Assembly: GCA_036435485.1 (NCBI GenBank)
Contig: CM071596.1
Coordinates: forward strand, 142,241,501 to 142,305,500
Length of the DNA stretch: 64,000 nucleotides
Direction: 5' to 3'
Origin: Saposhnikovia divaricata
Lineage: Eukaryota; Streptophyta; Magnoliopsida; Apiales; Apiaceae
How positions within the stretch are numbered: position 1 is the first letter of the stretch; each line of letters starts with the position of its first letter. The notes under the pieces are model-generated. The model ran no database searches. It was not told the origin of the DNA and saw only the letters and a program-made list of their open reading frames with translations. Position numbers and translations under genes: made by a program. Positions 36,096 through 51,100 of the stretch are shown in pieces.

Positions 36096-38890
36096 ATGAT
36101 TGGAACCCCTAAACAGGGTTTCGTCAGGGTTTATGGATTCGATTTTTTAAAAAATATTTCTCTAAGACTCAATCGTACAAGCATCAAGATCCATCATTTT
36201 TAATGTTATTCCCAAAATTTCAAAAAAAAATAAATTTTGATTGGGTAATTGAACGATCAACTAGTAGTTTGACCGGAATCCCTAAATAGGGTTTCGTCAG
36301 GGTTTAAGGATTCGATTTTGTTAAAAATATTTCTCAAAGACCCAACCATACGAGCATCAAGATCCATCATTTTTAATGTTATTCCCAAAATTTCAAAAAA
36401 AAAAATTTATTTGATTGGGTAATTGGACGGTCAACTAGTACTTTGATCGGAACCCCTAAATATGTTTTCATCAGGGTTCCAGGATTCGATTTTTTAAAAA
36501 TTATTTCTCGAAGACTCAACCGTACAGGCATCAAGATCCATCATTTTTTATGTTATTCCCAAAATTTGAAAAAAAATTTATTTCATTGGGTAATTGAACG
36601 GTCAACTAGTACTTTGACCGGAACCCCTAAACAGGGTTTCGTCAAGGTTTAAGGATTCGATTTTTAAAAAAACAATTCTCGGAGACCCAACTGTACGGGC
36701 ATCAAGATCCATCATTTTTAATGTTATTCCCAAAATTTAAAAAAAATTATTTGATTGGGTAATTTAATGGTCAACTAGTGCTTTGACCGGAACCCCTGAA
36801 CAGGGTTTCGTCAGGGTTTAAGGATTCGATTTTTAAAAAAATATTTCTCAAAGACCCAACCATACGGGCATCAAGATCCATCATTTTTAATGTTATTCCC
36901 AATTTTTTTAAAAAAATTATTTGATTGGGTAATTGAACGGTGTACTAGTACTTTGACCGGAACCCCTAAAAAGGGTTTCGTCATGGTTTAAGGATTCGAT
37001 TTTTTAAAAAATATTACTCGAAGATCCAACCGTACGGGCATCAAGATCCATCATTTTTAATGTTATTCCCAAAATTTCAAAAAAAAAAAATTATTTGATT
37101 GGGTAATTGAACGGTCAACTAGTACTATGATTGGAACCCCTAAACAGGGTTTCGTCAGGGTTTATGGATTCGATTTTTTAAAAAATATTTCTCTAAGACT
37201 CAATCGTACAGGCATCAAGATCCATCATTTTTAATGTTATTCCCAAAATTTCAAAAAAAAATAAATTTTGATTGGGTAATTGAACGATCAACTAGTAGTT
37301 TGACCGGAATCCCTAAATAGGGTTTCGTCAGGGTTTAAGGATTCGATTTTGTTAAAAATATTTCTCAAAGACCCAACCATACGAGCATCAAGATCCATCA
37401 TTTTTAATGTTATTCCCAAAATTTCAAAAAAAAAAAATTATTTGATTGGGTAATTGGACGGTCAACTAGTACTTTGATCGGAACCCCTAAATATGTTTTC
37501 ATCAGGGTTCCAGGATTCGATTTTTTAAAAATTATTTCTCGAAGACTCAACCGTACAGGCATCAAGATCCATCATTTTTTATGTTATTCCCAAAATTTCA
37601 AAAAAAAATTATTTGATTGGGTAATTGAACGGTCAACTAGTACTTTGACCGGAACCCCTAAACAGGGTTTCGTCAAGGTTTAAGGATTCGATTTTTAAAA
37701 AAACAATTCTCGGAGACCCAACTGTACGGGCATCAAGATCCATCATTTTTAATGTTATTCCCAAAATTTAAAAAAAATTATTTGATTGGGTAATTTAACG
37801 GTCAACTAGTGCTTTGACCGGAACCCCTGAACAGGGTTTCGTCAGGGTTTAAGGATTCGATTTTTAAAAAAATATTTCTCAAAGACCCAACCATACGGGC
37901 ATCAAGATCCATCATTTTAATGTTATTCCCAATTTTTTTAAAAAAATTATTTGATTGGGTAATTGAACGGTGTACTAGTACTTTGACCGGAACCCCTAAA
38001 AAGGGTTTCGTCATGGTTTAAGGATTCGATTTTTTAAAAAATATTTCTCGAAGATCCAACCGTACGGGCATCAAGATCCATCATTTTTAATGTTATTCCC
38101 AAAATTTCAAAAAAAAAATTATTTGATTGGGTAATTGAACGGTCAACTAGTACTATGATTGGAACCCCTAAACAGGGTTTCGTCAGGGTTTATGTATTCG
38201 ATTTTTTAAAAAATATTTCTCTAAGACTCAATCGTACAGGCATCAAGATCCATCATTTTTAATGTTATTCCCAAAATTTCAAAAAAAAATAAATTTTGAT
38301 TGGGTAATTGAACGATCAACTAGTAGTTTGACCGGAATCCCTAAATAGGGTTTCGTCAAGGTTTAAGGATTCGATTTTTTTAAAAATATTTCTCAAAGAC
38401 CCAACCATACGAGCATCAAGATCCATCATTTTTAATGTTATTCTCAAAATTTCAAAAAAAAAAATTATTTGATTGGGTAATTGAATGGTCAACTAGTACT
38501 TTGATCGGAACCCCTAAATATGTTTTCATCAGGGTTCCAGGATTCGATTTTTTAAAAATTATTTCTCGAAGGCTCAACCGTACAGGCATCAAGATCCATC
38601 ATTTTTTATGTTATTCCCAAAATTTCAAAAAAAATTTATTTGATTGGGTAATTGAACGGTCAACTAGTACTTTGACCGGAACCCCTAAAGGGTTTCGTCA
38701 AGGTTTAAGGATTCGATTTTTAAAAAAACAATTCTCGGAGACCCAACTATACGGGCATCAAGATCCATCATTTTTAATGTTATTCCCAAAATTTTAAAAA
38801 AATTATTTGATTGGGTAATTTAACGGTCAACTAGTGCTTTGACCGGAACCCCTGAACAGGGTTTCGTCAGGGTTTAAGGATTCGATTTTT
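36088..38890 (+). repeat. h6 higher-order array 3 (~2.7 copies)
   Basis: m1 begins at 36088, 37119 and 38147. The structure, including the 2-bp deletion CCCCTAAAGGGTTTCG near 38682-38696 in the last m4, is the same as array 2. Because of that deletion and an uninterrupted A run, the longest open frame of the window (38435-38797, 120 codons) falls here; it has no coding features beyond the translated monomer. The exit into the linker is at about 38890 (AAATAAATAT). Confidence 0.9.
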
Positions 38891-41800
38891 AAATAAATAT
38901 TTCTCAAAGACCCAACCGTAAGGGCATTAAGATCCATCATTTTTAATGTTATTCCCAAAATTTTGAAAAAAAATTATTTGATTGGGTAATTGAACGGTCA
39001 ACTAGTACTTTGACCGGAACCCCTAAACAGGGTTTCGTCAGGGTTTAAGGATTCGATTTTTTAAAAAATATTTCTTGAAGACCCAACCATACGGGCATCA
39101 AGATCCATCATTTTTAATGTTATTCCAAAAATTTTTTAAAAAAATTATTTGATTGGGTAATTGAACGGTGAACTAGTACTTTGACCGGAACCCCTAAAAA
39201 GGGTTTCGTCATGGTTTAAGGATTCAATTTTTTAAAAAATATTTCTCGAAGACCCAACCATACGAGCATCAAGATCCATCATTTTTAATGTTATTCCCAA
39301 AATTTCAAAAAAAAAATTTATTTGATTGGGTAATTGAACGGTCAACTAGTACTTTGACCGGAACCCCTAAATATGTTTTCATCAGGGTTCCAGGATTCGA
39401 TTTTTTAAAAATTATTTCTCGAAGACTCAACCGTACAGGCATCAAGATCCATCATTTTTAATGTTATTCCCAAAATTTCAAAAAAAATTTATTTGATTGG
39501 GTAATTGAACGGTCAACTAGTACTTTGACCGGAACCCCTAAACAGGGTTTCGTCAAGGTTTAAGGATTCGATTTTAAAAAAGAAATTCTCGGAGACCCAA
39601 CTGTACGGGCATCAAGATACATCATTTTTAATGTTATTCCCAAAATTTTAAAAAAAATTATTTGATTGGGTAATTTAACGATCAACTAGTGCTTTGACCG
39701 GAACCCCTGAACAGGGTTTCGTCAAGGTTTAAGGATTCGATTTTTTAAAAATATTTCTCGAAGATCCAACCATACGGGCATCAATATCCATCATTTTTAA
39801 TTTTATTCCCAAAATTTAAAAAAAAAAATATTTGATTGAGTAATTGAACGGTCAACTAGTACTATGATCGGAACCCCTAAACAGGGTTTCGTCAGGGTTT
39901 AGGATTCGATTTTTTAAAAAATATTTCTTGAAGATCCAACCGTACGGGTATCAATATCCATCATTTTTAATGTTATTTCCAAAATTTTTAAAAAAAATTA
40001 TTTGATTGGGTAATTGAACGGTCAACTTGCACTTTCACCGGAACCCCTAAGCATGGTTTCGCGAGGGTTTAAGGATTCAATTTTTTAAAAAATATTCTCG
40101 AAGATCCAACCGTACGGGCATCAAGATCCATCATTTTTAATGTTATTCCCAAAATTAAAAAAAAATTATTTGATTGGGTAATTGAACGGTCAACTAGTAC
40201 TTTGACTGGAACCCCTAAACAGGGTTTCGTCAGGGTTTAAGGATTCAATTTTTTAAAAATTATTTCTTGAAGACCCAACCGTACGGGCATCAAGATCCAT
40301 CATTTTTAATGTTGTTCCCAAAATTTCAAAAAAAAAAATTTATTTGATTGGGTAATTGAACGGTCAACTAGTACTTTGACCGGAACCCCTAAATAGGGTT
40401 TCATCAGGGTTTAAGGATTCGATTTTTAAAAAAAAATTCTCGGAGACCCAACTGTACGGGTATCAAGATCCATCATTTTTAATGTTATTCCCAAAACCTA
40501 AAAAAAAATTATTTGATTGTGTAATTTAACGGTCAACTAGTACTTTGACCGGAACCCCTGAACAGGGTTTCGTCAAGGTTTAAGGATTCGATTTTTAAAA
40601 AAATATTTCTTGAAGACCCAACCGTAAGGGCATTAAGATCGATCATTTTTAATGTTTTTCCTAAAATTTTGAAAAAAAATTATTTGATTGGGTAATCGAA
40701 CGGTCAACTAGTACTTTCACCGGAATCCCTAAACAGGGTTTCGTCAGGGTTTAAGGATTCGATTTTTTAAAAATATTTCTCGAAAACCCAACCGTAAGGG
40801 CATTAAGATCCATCATTTTTAATGTTATTCCCAAAATTTAAAAAAAAAATTATTTGATTGGTTAATTGAACGGTCAACTAGTACTTTCATCGGAATCCCT
40901 AAACAGGGTTTCATCAGGGTTTAAGGATTCGATTTTTTAAAAAATATTTCTCGAAGATCTAACCATACGTGCATCAAGATCCATCATTTTTAATGTTATT
41001 CCCAAAATTTCAAAAAAAAATTTATTTGATTGTGTAATTGAACGGTCAACTAGTACTTTGACCGGAACCCCTAAACAGGGTTTCGTCAGGGTTTAAGGAT
41101 TCGATTTTTTAAAAATTATTTCTCGTAGACCCAACCGTACGGGCATCAAGATCCATCATTTTTAATGTTATTCCCAAAATTAAAAAAAATTATTTGAATG
41201 GGTAATTGAACGGTCAACTAGTCCTTTGACCGGAACCCCTAAACAGGGTTTTGTCACGGTTTAAGGATTCAATTTTTTAAAAATTATTTCTCGATGACTC
41301 AACCATGCAGGCATCAAGATACCTCATTTTTAATGTCATTCCCAAAATTTCAAAAAAAATTATTTGATGGGGTAATTGAACGGTCAACTAGTACTTTGAT
41401 TGGAACCCCTAAACAGGGTTTCGTCAGGGTTTATGGATTCGATTTTTTAAAAAATATTTCTCAAAGACTCAATCGTACAGGCATCAAGATCCATCATTTT
41501 TAATGTTATTCCCAAAATTTCAAAAAAAAAATTATTTGATTGGGTAATTGAACGATCAACTAGTAGTTTGACCGGAATCCCTAAACAGGGTTTCGTCAGG
41601 GTTTAAGGATTCGATTTTTTAAAAAATATTTCTCGAAGACCCAACCATATGAGCATCAAGATCCATCATATTTAATGTTATTCCCAAAATTTCAAAAAAA
41701 ACTATTTGATTGGGTAATTGAACGGTCAACTAGTACTTTGACCGGAACCCCTAAATAGGGTTTCATCAAGGTTCAAGGATTCAATTTTTTAAAAATTATT

Positions 41801-42115
41801 TCTCGAAGACTCAACCGTACAGGCATCAAGATCCATCATTTTTAATGTCATTCCCAAAATTTAAAAAAAAATTATTTGATTGGGTAATTGAACGGTCAAC
41901 TAGTACTTTGACCGGAACCCCTAAACAGGGTTTCGTCAGGGTTTAAGGATTCGATTTTTAAAAAAACAATTGTCGTAGACCCAACTGTACGGGCATCAAG
42001 ATCCATCATTTTGAATGTTATTCCCAAAATTTAAAAAAAAATTATTTGATTGGGTAATTTGGCGGTCAACTAGTACTTTGACCGGAACCCCTGAACAGGG
42101 TTTCGTCAAGGTTTA
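38890..42115 (+). repeat. Linker L plus block C, copies in S3
   Basis: Matches 23010-26238 at offset 15,877-15,880 with only scattered differences, for example GATCGATCATT near 40636 and CCAAAGGGCATC soon after the end of the block. It contains the GGGTTTAGGATTCG monomer (39894-39907) and the CAACTTGCAC monomer (near 40023). No gene. Confidence 0.87.
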
Positions 42116-45100
42116 AGGAATCGATTTTTTAAAAATATTTCTCGAAGATCCAACCGTACGGGCATCAATATCCATCATTTTTAATTTTATTCCCAAAATT
42201 TTAAAAAAAAATTATTTGATTGGGTAATTGAACGGTCAACTAGTACTATGATCGGAACCCCTAAACAAAGCTTCGTCAGGGTTTATGGATTCGATTTTTT
42301 AAAAAATATTTCTCGAAGACTCAATCGTACAAGCATCAAGATCCATGATTTTTCATGTTATTCCCAAAATTTCAAAAAAAAAAATTATTTGATTGGGTAA
42401 TTGAACGATCAACTAGTAGTTTGACCGGAATCCCTAAACAGGGTTTCGTCAGGGCTTAAGGATTCGATTTTTTAAAAAATATTTTTCGAAGACCCAACCA
42501 AAGGGCATCAAGATCCATCATTTTTAATGTTATTCTCAAAATTTTAAAAAAAAAATTATTTGATTGGGTAATTGAACGGTCAACTAGTACTTTGACCGGA
42601 ACCCCTAAACAGGGTTTCGTCAGGGTTTAAGGATTCGATTTTTTTTAAAATATTTCTCGAAGACCCAACCATAAGGGCATTAAGATCCATCATTTTTAAT
42701 GTTATTCCCAAAATTTAAAAAAAAATATTTGATTGGGTAATTGAACGGTCAACTAGTACTTTCACCGGAATCCATAAACAGGGTTTCGTCAGGGTTTAAG
42801 GATTCGATTTTTTAAAAATATTTCTCGAAGATCCAACCGTACGGGTATCAATATCCATCTTTTTTAATGTTATTTCCAAAATTTTAAAAAAAAGTATTTG
42901 ATTGGGTAATTGAACGGTCAACTAGTACTATGATCGGAACCCCTAAACAGGGTTTCGTCAGGGTTTATGGATTCGATTTTGTAAAAAATATTTCTCGAAG
43001 ACTCAATCGCACAGGCATCAAGATCCATCATTTTTAATGTTATTCCCAAAAGTTCAAAAAAAAATTATTTGATTGGGTAATTGAACGATCAACTAGTAGT
43101 TTGACCGGAATCCCTAAACAGGGTTTCGTCAGGATTTAAGGATTCGATTTTTTTAAAAATATTTCTCGAATACCCAACCATACGAGCATCAAGATCCATC
43201 ATTTTTAATGTTATTCCCAAAATTTCAAAAAAAAAAAAATTATTTGATTGGGTAATTGAACGGTCAACTAGTACTTTGACCGGAACCCCTAAATAGGGTT
43301 TCATCAGGGTTCAAGGATTCGATTTTTTAAAAATTATTTCTCGAAGACTCAACCGTACAGGCATCAAGATCCATCATTTTTAATGTTATTCCCAAAATTT
43401 CAAAAAAAATTTATTTGATGGGGTAATTGAACGGTCAACTAGTACTTTGATTGGAACCCCTAAATAGGGTTTCGTCAGGGTTTATGGATTCGATTTTTTA
43501 AAAAATATTTCTCGAAGACTCAATCGTACAGGCATCATGATCCATCATTTTTAATGTTATTCCCAAAATTTCAAAAAAAAAAATTATTTGATTGGGTAAT
43601 TGAACGATCAACTAGTAGTTTGACCGGAATCCCTAAACAGGGTTTCGTCAGGGTTTAAGGATTCGATTTTTTAAAAAATATTTCTCGAAGACCCAACCAT
43701 ACGAGCATCAAGATCCATCATTTTTAATGTTATTCCCAAAATTTCAAAAAAAAACTATTTGATTGGGTAATTGAACGGTTAACTAGTACTTTGACGGAAC
43801 CCCTAAATAGGGTTTCATCAGGGTTCAAGGATTCAATTTTTTAAAAATTATTTCTCGAAGACTCAACCGTACAGGCATCAAGATCCATCATTTTTAATGT
43901 CATTCCCAAAATTTCAAAAAAAATTTATTTGATTGGGTAATTGAACGGTCAACTAGTACTTTGACCAGAACCCCTGAACAGGGTTTCGTCAGGGTTTAAG
44001 GATTCGATTTTTAAAAAAAAATTGTCGGAGACCCAACTGTACGGGCATCAAGATCTATCATTTTTAATGTTATTCCCAAAATTTAAAAAAAAAATTATTT
44101 GATTGGGTAATTTGACGGTCAACTAGTACTTTGACTGGAACCCCTGAACAGGGTTTAGTAAGGGTTTAAGGATTCGATTTTTTAAAAATATTTCTCGAAG
44201 ATCCAACCGTACGGGCATCAATATCCATCATTTTTAATTTTATTCCCAAAATTAAAAAAAATTATTTGATTGGGTAATTGAACGGTCAACTAGTACTATG
44301 ATCGGAACCCCTAAACAAAGCTTCGTCAGGGTTTATGGATTCGATTTTTTAAAAAATATTTCTCGAAGACTCAATCGTACAGGCATCAAGATCCATCATT
44401 TTTAATGTTATTCCCAAAATTTCAAAAAAAAATTATTTGATTGGGTAATTGAACGATCAACTAGTAGTTTGACCGGAATCCCTAAACAGGGTTTCGTCAG
44501 GGCTTAAGGATTCGATTTTTTAAAAAATATTTTTCGAAGACCCAACCATACGGGCATCAAGATCCATCATTTTTAATGTTATTCTCAAAATTTTAAAAAA
44601 AATTATTTGATTGGGTAATTGAACGGTCAACTTGTACTTTGACCGGAACCCCTAAACAGGGTTTCGTCAGGGTTTAAGGATTTGATTTTTTTAAAACTAT
44701 TTCTCGAAGACCCAACCGTAAGGGCATTAAGATCCATCATTTTTAATGTTATTCCCAAAATTTTGAAAAAAAAATTAAAAATTATTTGATTGGGTAATTG
44801 AACGGTCAACTAGTACTTTCACCGGAATCCCTAAACAGGGTTTCGTCAAGATTTAAGGATTCGATTTTTTTAAAAATATTTCTCGAAGATCCAGCCATAC
44901 GCGCATCAAGATCCATCATTTTTAATGTTATTCCCGAAATATCAAAAAAAAAATTATTTGATTGGGTAATTGAACGGTCAACTAGTACTTTGACCGGAAC
45001 CCCTAAATAGGGTTTCCTCAGGGTTCAAGGATTCGATTTTTTAAAAATTATTTCTCGAAGACTCAACCGTACAGGCATCAAGATCCATCATTTTTAATGT

Positions 45101-48100
45101 TATTCCCAAAATTTCAAAAAAAATTTATTTGATTGGGTAATTGAACGGTCAACTAGTACTTTGACCGGAACCCCTAAACAGGGTTTAAGGATTCGATTTT
45201 TAACAAAACAATTCTCGGAGACCCAACTGTACGGGCATCAAGATCCATCATTTTTAATGTTATTCCCAAAATTAAAAAAAAATTATTTGATTGGGTAATT
45301 GAACGGTCAACTAGTACTATGATCGGAACCCCTAAACAAAGCTTCGTCAGGGTTTATGGATTCGATTTTTTAAAAAATATTTCTCGAAGACTCAATCGTA
45401 CAGGCATCAAGATCCATCATTTTTAATCTTATTCCCAAAATTTCAAAAAAAATTATTTGATTGGGTAATTGAACGATCAACTAGTAGTTTGACCGGAATC
45501 CCTAAACAGGGTTTCGTCAGGGCTTAAGGATTCGATTTTTTTAAAAATATTTTTCGAAGACCCAACCATACGGGCATCAAGATCCATCATTTTTAATGTT
45601 ATTATCAAAATTTTAAAAAAAATTATTTGATTGGGTAATTGAACGGTCTACTAGTATTTTGACCGGAACCCCTAAATAGGGTTTCGTCAGGGTTTAAGGA
45701 TTTGATTTTTTTAAAAATATTTCTCGAAGACCCAACCGTAAGGGCATTAAGATCCATCATTTTTAATTTTATTCCTAAAATTTTAAAAAAAAATTATTTG
45801 ATTGGGTAATTGAACGGTCAACTAGTACTTTCACCGGAATCCCTAAACAGGGTTTCGTCAGGATTTAAGGATTCGATTTTTTAAAAATATTTCACGAAGA
45901 TCCAACCGTACGGGCATCAAAATCCATCATTTTTAATTTTATTCCTAAAATTTTAAAAAAAATATTATTTGATTGGGTAATTGAACGGTCAACTAGTACT
46001 ATGATCGGAATCCCTAAACAGGGTTTCGTCAGGGTTTATGGATTCGATTTTTTAAAAAATATTTCTCGAAGACTCAATCGTACAGGCATCAAGATCCATC
46101 ATTTTTAATGTTATTCCCAAAATTTAAAAAAAAAATTATTTGATTCGGTAATTGAACGGTCAACTAGTACTTTCACCGGAATCCCTAAACAGGGTTTCGT
46201 TAGGGTTTAAGGATTCGATTTTTTAAAAAATATTTCTCGAAGATCCAACCGTACGGGTATCAATATCCATCATTTTAATGTTATTTCCAAAATTTAAAAA
46301 AAAATTATTTGATTTGGTAATTTAACGGTCAACTAGTACTTTGACCGGAATCCCTAAACAGGGTTTCGTCAAGGCTTAAGGATTCGATTTTTTAAAAAAT
46401 ATTTTTCGAAGACCCAACCGTACGGGCATCAAGATCCATCATTTTTAACGTTATTCTCAAATTTTTTTTAAAAAAATTAATTGATTGGGTAATTGAACGG
46501 TCAACTAGTACTTTGACTGGAACCCCTAAACAGGGTTTCGTCAGGGTTTAAGGATTCGATTTTTTTAAAAATATTTCTCGAAGACCTAACTGTAAGGGCA
46601 TTAAGATCCATCATTTTTAATGTTATTCCCAAAATTTTAAAAAAAAATTATTTGATTGGGTAATTGAACGGTCAACTAGTACTTTCACCGGAATCCCTAA
46701 ATAGGGTTTCTTCAGGGCTTAAGGATTCGATTTTTTTAAAAATATTTTTCGAAGACCCAACCATACGGGCATCAAGATCCATCATTTTTAATGTTATTAT
46801 CAAAATTTTAAAAAAAATTATTTGATTGGGTAATTGAACGGTCAACTAGTATTTTGACCGGAACCCCTAAATAGGGTTTCGTCAGGGTTTAAGGATTTGA
46901 TTTTTTTAAAAATATTTCTCGAAGACCCAACCGTAAGGGCATTAAGATCCATCATTTTTAATTTTATTCCCAAAATTTTAAAAAAAAATTATTTGATTGG
47001 GTAATTGAACGGTCAACTAGTACTTTCACCGGAATCCCTAAACAGGGTTTCGTCAGGATTTAAGGATTCGATTTTTTTAAAATATTTCACGAAGATCCAA
47101 CCGTACGGGCATCAATATCCATCATTTTTAATTTTATTCCTAAAATTTTAAAAAAAATATTATTTGATTGGGTAATTGAACGGTCAACTAGTACTATGAT
47201 CGGAATCCCTAAACAGGGTTTCGTCAGGGTTTATGGATTCGATTTTTTAAAAAATATTTCTCGAAGACTCAATCGTACAGGCATCAAGATCCATCATTTT
47301 TAATGTTATTCCCAAAATTTAAAAAAAAAATTATTTGATTCGGTAATTGAACGGTCAACTAGTACTTTCACCGGAATCCCTAAACAGGGTTTCGTTAGGG
47401 TTTAAGGATTCGATTTTTTAAAAAATATTTCTCGAAGATCCAACCGTACGGGTATCAATATCCATCATTTTAATGTTATTTCCAAAATTTAAAAAAAAAT
47501 TATTTGATTTGGTAATTTAACGGTCAACTAGTACTTTGACCGGAATCCCTAAACAGGGTTTCGTCAAGGCTTAAGGATTCGATTTTTTAAAAAATATTTT
47601 TCGAAGACCCAACCGTACGGGCATCAAGATCCATCATTTTTAACGTTATTCTCAAATTTTTTTTAAAAAAATTAATTGATTGGGTAATTGAACGGTCAAC
47701 TAGTACTTTGACTGGAACCCCTAAACAGGGTTTCGTCAGGGTTTAAGGATTCGATTTTTTTAAAAATATTTCTCGAAGACCCAACTGTAAGGGCATTAAG
47801 ATCCATCATTTTTAATGTTATTCCCAAAATTTTAAAAAAAAATTATTTGATTGGGTAATTGAACGGTCAACTAGTACTTTCACCGGAATCCCTAAATAGG
47901 GTTTCTTCAGGGTTTAAGGATTCGATTTTTTAAAAAATATTTCTCGAAGATCCAACCGTACGGGTATCAATATCCATCATTTTTAATGTTATTTCCAAAA
48001 TTTAAAAAAAATTATTAGATTTGGTAATTTAACGGTCAATTAGTACTTTGACTGGAACCCCTGAACAGGGTTTCGTCAGGGTTTAAGGATTCGATTTTTA

Positions 48101-51100
48101 AAAAAATATTTATCGAAGACCAAACCGTAAGGGCATTAAGATCCATCATTTTTAATGTTATTCCAAAAATTTAAAAAAAAATTATTTGATTCGGTAATTG
48201 AACGGTCAACTAGTACTTTCACCGGAATCCCTAAACAGGGTTTCGTTAGGGTTTAAGAATTCAATTTTTTAAAAAATATTTCTCGAAGATCCAACCGTAC
48301 GGGTATCAATATCCATCATTTTAATGTTATTTCCAAAATTTAAAAAAAAATTATTTGATTTGGTAATTTAACGGTCAACTAGTACTTTGACCGGAACCCC
48401 TGAATAGGGTTTCGTCAGGGTTTAAGGATTCGATTTTTAAAAAAAAATTATCGAAGACCCAACCGTAAGGTCATTAAGATCCATCATTTTTAATGTTATT
48501 CCCAAAATTTTAAAAAAAAATTATTTGATTGGGTAATTGAACGGTCAACTAGTACTTTCACAGGAATCCCTAAACAGGGTTTCATCAGGGTTTAAGGATT
48601 CGATTTTTTAAAAAATATTTCTCGAAGACCCAACCGTAAGGGCATTAAGATCCATCATTTTTAATGTTATTCCCAAAATTTAAAAAAAAAAAATATTTGA
48701 CTGGGTAATTGCACGGTCAACTAGTACTTTCACCGGAATCCCTAAATAGGGTTTCGTCAGGGTTTAAGGATTCGATTTTTTAAAAAATATTTCTCGAAGA
48801 TCCAACCGTACGGGTATCAATATCCATCATTTTTAATGTTATTTCCAAAATTTTAAAAAAAGTATTTGATTGGGTAATTGAACGGTCAACTAGTACCATG
48901 ATCGGAACCCCTAAACAGGGTTTCGTCAGGGTTTATGGATTCGATTTTTTAAAAAATGTTTCTCGAAGACTCAGTCGTACAGGCATCAAGATCCATCATT
49001 TTTAATGTTATTCCCAAAATTTCAAAAAAAAAAATTGTTTGATTGGGTAATTGAACGATCAACTAGTTGTTTCACCGGAATCCCTAAACAGGGTTTCGTC
49101 AAGGTTTAAGGATTCGATTTTTTTTAAAATATTTCTCGAAGACCCAACCATACGAGCATCAAGATCCATCATTTTTAATGTTATTCCCAAAATTTCAAAA
49201 AAAAATATTATTTGATTGGGTAATTGAACGGTCAACTAGTACTTTGACCGGAACCCCTAAATAGGGTTTCATCATGGTTCAAGGATTCGATTTTTTAAAA
49301 ATTATTTCTAGAAGACTCAACCGTACAGGCCTCAAGATCCATCATTTTTAATGTTATTCCCAAAATTTCAAAAAAAAATTATTTGATTGGGTAATTGAAC
49401 GGTCAACTAGTACTTTTAGCGGAACCCCTAAACAGGGTTTCGTCAGGGTTTAAGGATTCGATTTTTAACAAAAAAATTCTTGGAGACCCAACTGTACGGG
49501 CATCAAGATCCATCATTTTTAATGTTATTCCCAAAATTTTAAAAAAAATTATTTGATTTGTTAATTTAACGGTCAACTAGTACTTTGACCGGAACCCCTG
49601 AATAGGGTTTCGTCAGGGTTTAAGGATTCGATTTTTAAAAAAATATTTATCGAAGACCCAACCGTAAGGGCATTAAGATCCATCATTTTTAATGTTATTC
49701 CCAAATTTTTTAAAAAAAATTATTTGATTGGGTAATTGAACGGTCAACTAGTACTTTCACCGGAATCCCTAAATAGGGTTTCGTCAGGGTTTAAGGATTC
49801 GATTTTTTAAAAATATTTCTCGAAGATCCAACCGTACGGGCATCAAGATCCATCATTTTTATTTTGATTCCCAAAATTTTAAAAAAAAATTATTTGATTG
49901 GGTAATTGAACGGTCAACTAGTACTATGATCAGACCCCCTAAACAGGGTTTCGTCAGGGTTTATGCATTCGATTTTTTAAAAAATATTTCTCGAAGACTC
50001 AATCGTACAGGCATCAAGATCCATCATTTTTAATGTTATTCCCAAAATTTAAAAAAAAAATTATTTGATTCGGTAATTGAACGGTCAACTAGTACTTTCA
50101 CCGGAATCCCTAAACAGGGTTTCGTTAGGGTTTAAGGATTCGATTTTTTAAAAAATATTTCTCGAAGATCCAACCGTACGGGTATCAATATCCATCATTT
50201 TAATGTTATTTCCAAAATTTAAAAAAAAATTATTTGATTTGGTAATTTAACGGTCAACTAGTACTTTGACCGGAATCCCTAAACAGGGTTTCGTCAAGGC
50301 TTAAGGATTCGATTTTTTAAAAAATATTTTTCGAAGACCCAACCGTACGGGCATCAAGATCCATCATTTTTAACGTTATTCTCAAATTTTTTTTAAAAAA
50401 ATTAATTGATTGGGTAATTGAACGGTCAACTAGTACTTTGACTGGAACCCCTAAACAGGGTTTCGTCAGGGTTTAAGGATTCGATTTTTTTAAAAATATT
50501 TCTCGAAGACCCAACTGTAAGGGCATTAAGATCCATCATTTTTAATGTTATTCCCAAAATTTTAAAAAAAAATTATTTGATTGGGTAATTGAACGGTCAA
50601 CTAGTACTTTCACCGGAATCCCTAAATAGGGTTTCTTCAGGGTTTAAGGATTCGATTTTTTAAAAAATATTTCTCGAAGATCCAACCGTACGGGTATCAA
50701 TATCCATCATTTTTAATGTTATTTCCAAAATTTAAAAAAAATTATTAGATTTGGTAATTTAACGGTCAATTAGTACTTTGACTGGAACCCCTGAACAGGG
50801 TTTCGTCAGGGTTTAAGGATTCGATTTTTAAAAAAATATTTATCGAAGACCAAACCGTAAGGGCATTAAGATCCATCATTTTTAATGTTATTCCAAAAAT
50901 TTAAAAAAAAATTATTTGATTCGGTAATTGAACGGTCAACTAGTACTTTCACCGGAATCCCTAAACAGGGTTTCGTTAGGGTTTAAGAATTCAATTTTTT
51001 AAAAAATATTTCTCGAAGATCCAACCGTACGGGTATCAATATCCATCATTTTAATGTTATTTCCAAAATTTAAAAAAAAAATATTTGATTTGGTAATTTA

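Larger units (their letters stand above)
2136..45344 (+). repeat. HindIII-bearing monomer subtype (13 dispersed copies)
   Basis: In this subtype CAGGGTTTCG is replaced by CAAAGCTTCG, creating AAGCTT. I find it starting at 2136, 4010, 5889, 6909, 12897, 14947, 15967, 26391, 28441, 29462, 42268, 44318 and 45339. All are in monomers starting ACTATGATCGG. In each complete superunit there are three, spaced 2,050 and 1,020 bp; in S0 the first spacing is 1,879 because of the fusion monomer. No site occurs after 45344. The change also destroys the first AGGGTTT heptamer. Confidence 0.85.

Noticed and set aside
38435..38797. 120-codon open frame, the longest of about thirty short open frames on both strands
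   Set aside because: It is the translated satellite monomer, opened by chance indels. There is no start context, no domain and no conservation beyond the DNA repeat, and opposite-strand frames over the same repeats are equally open.
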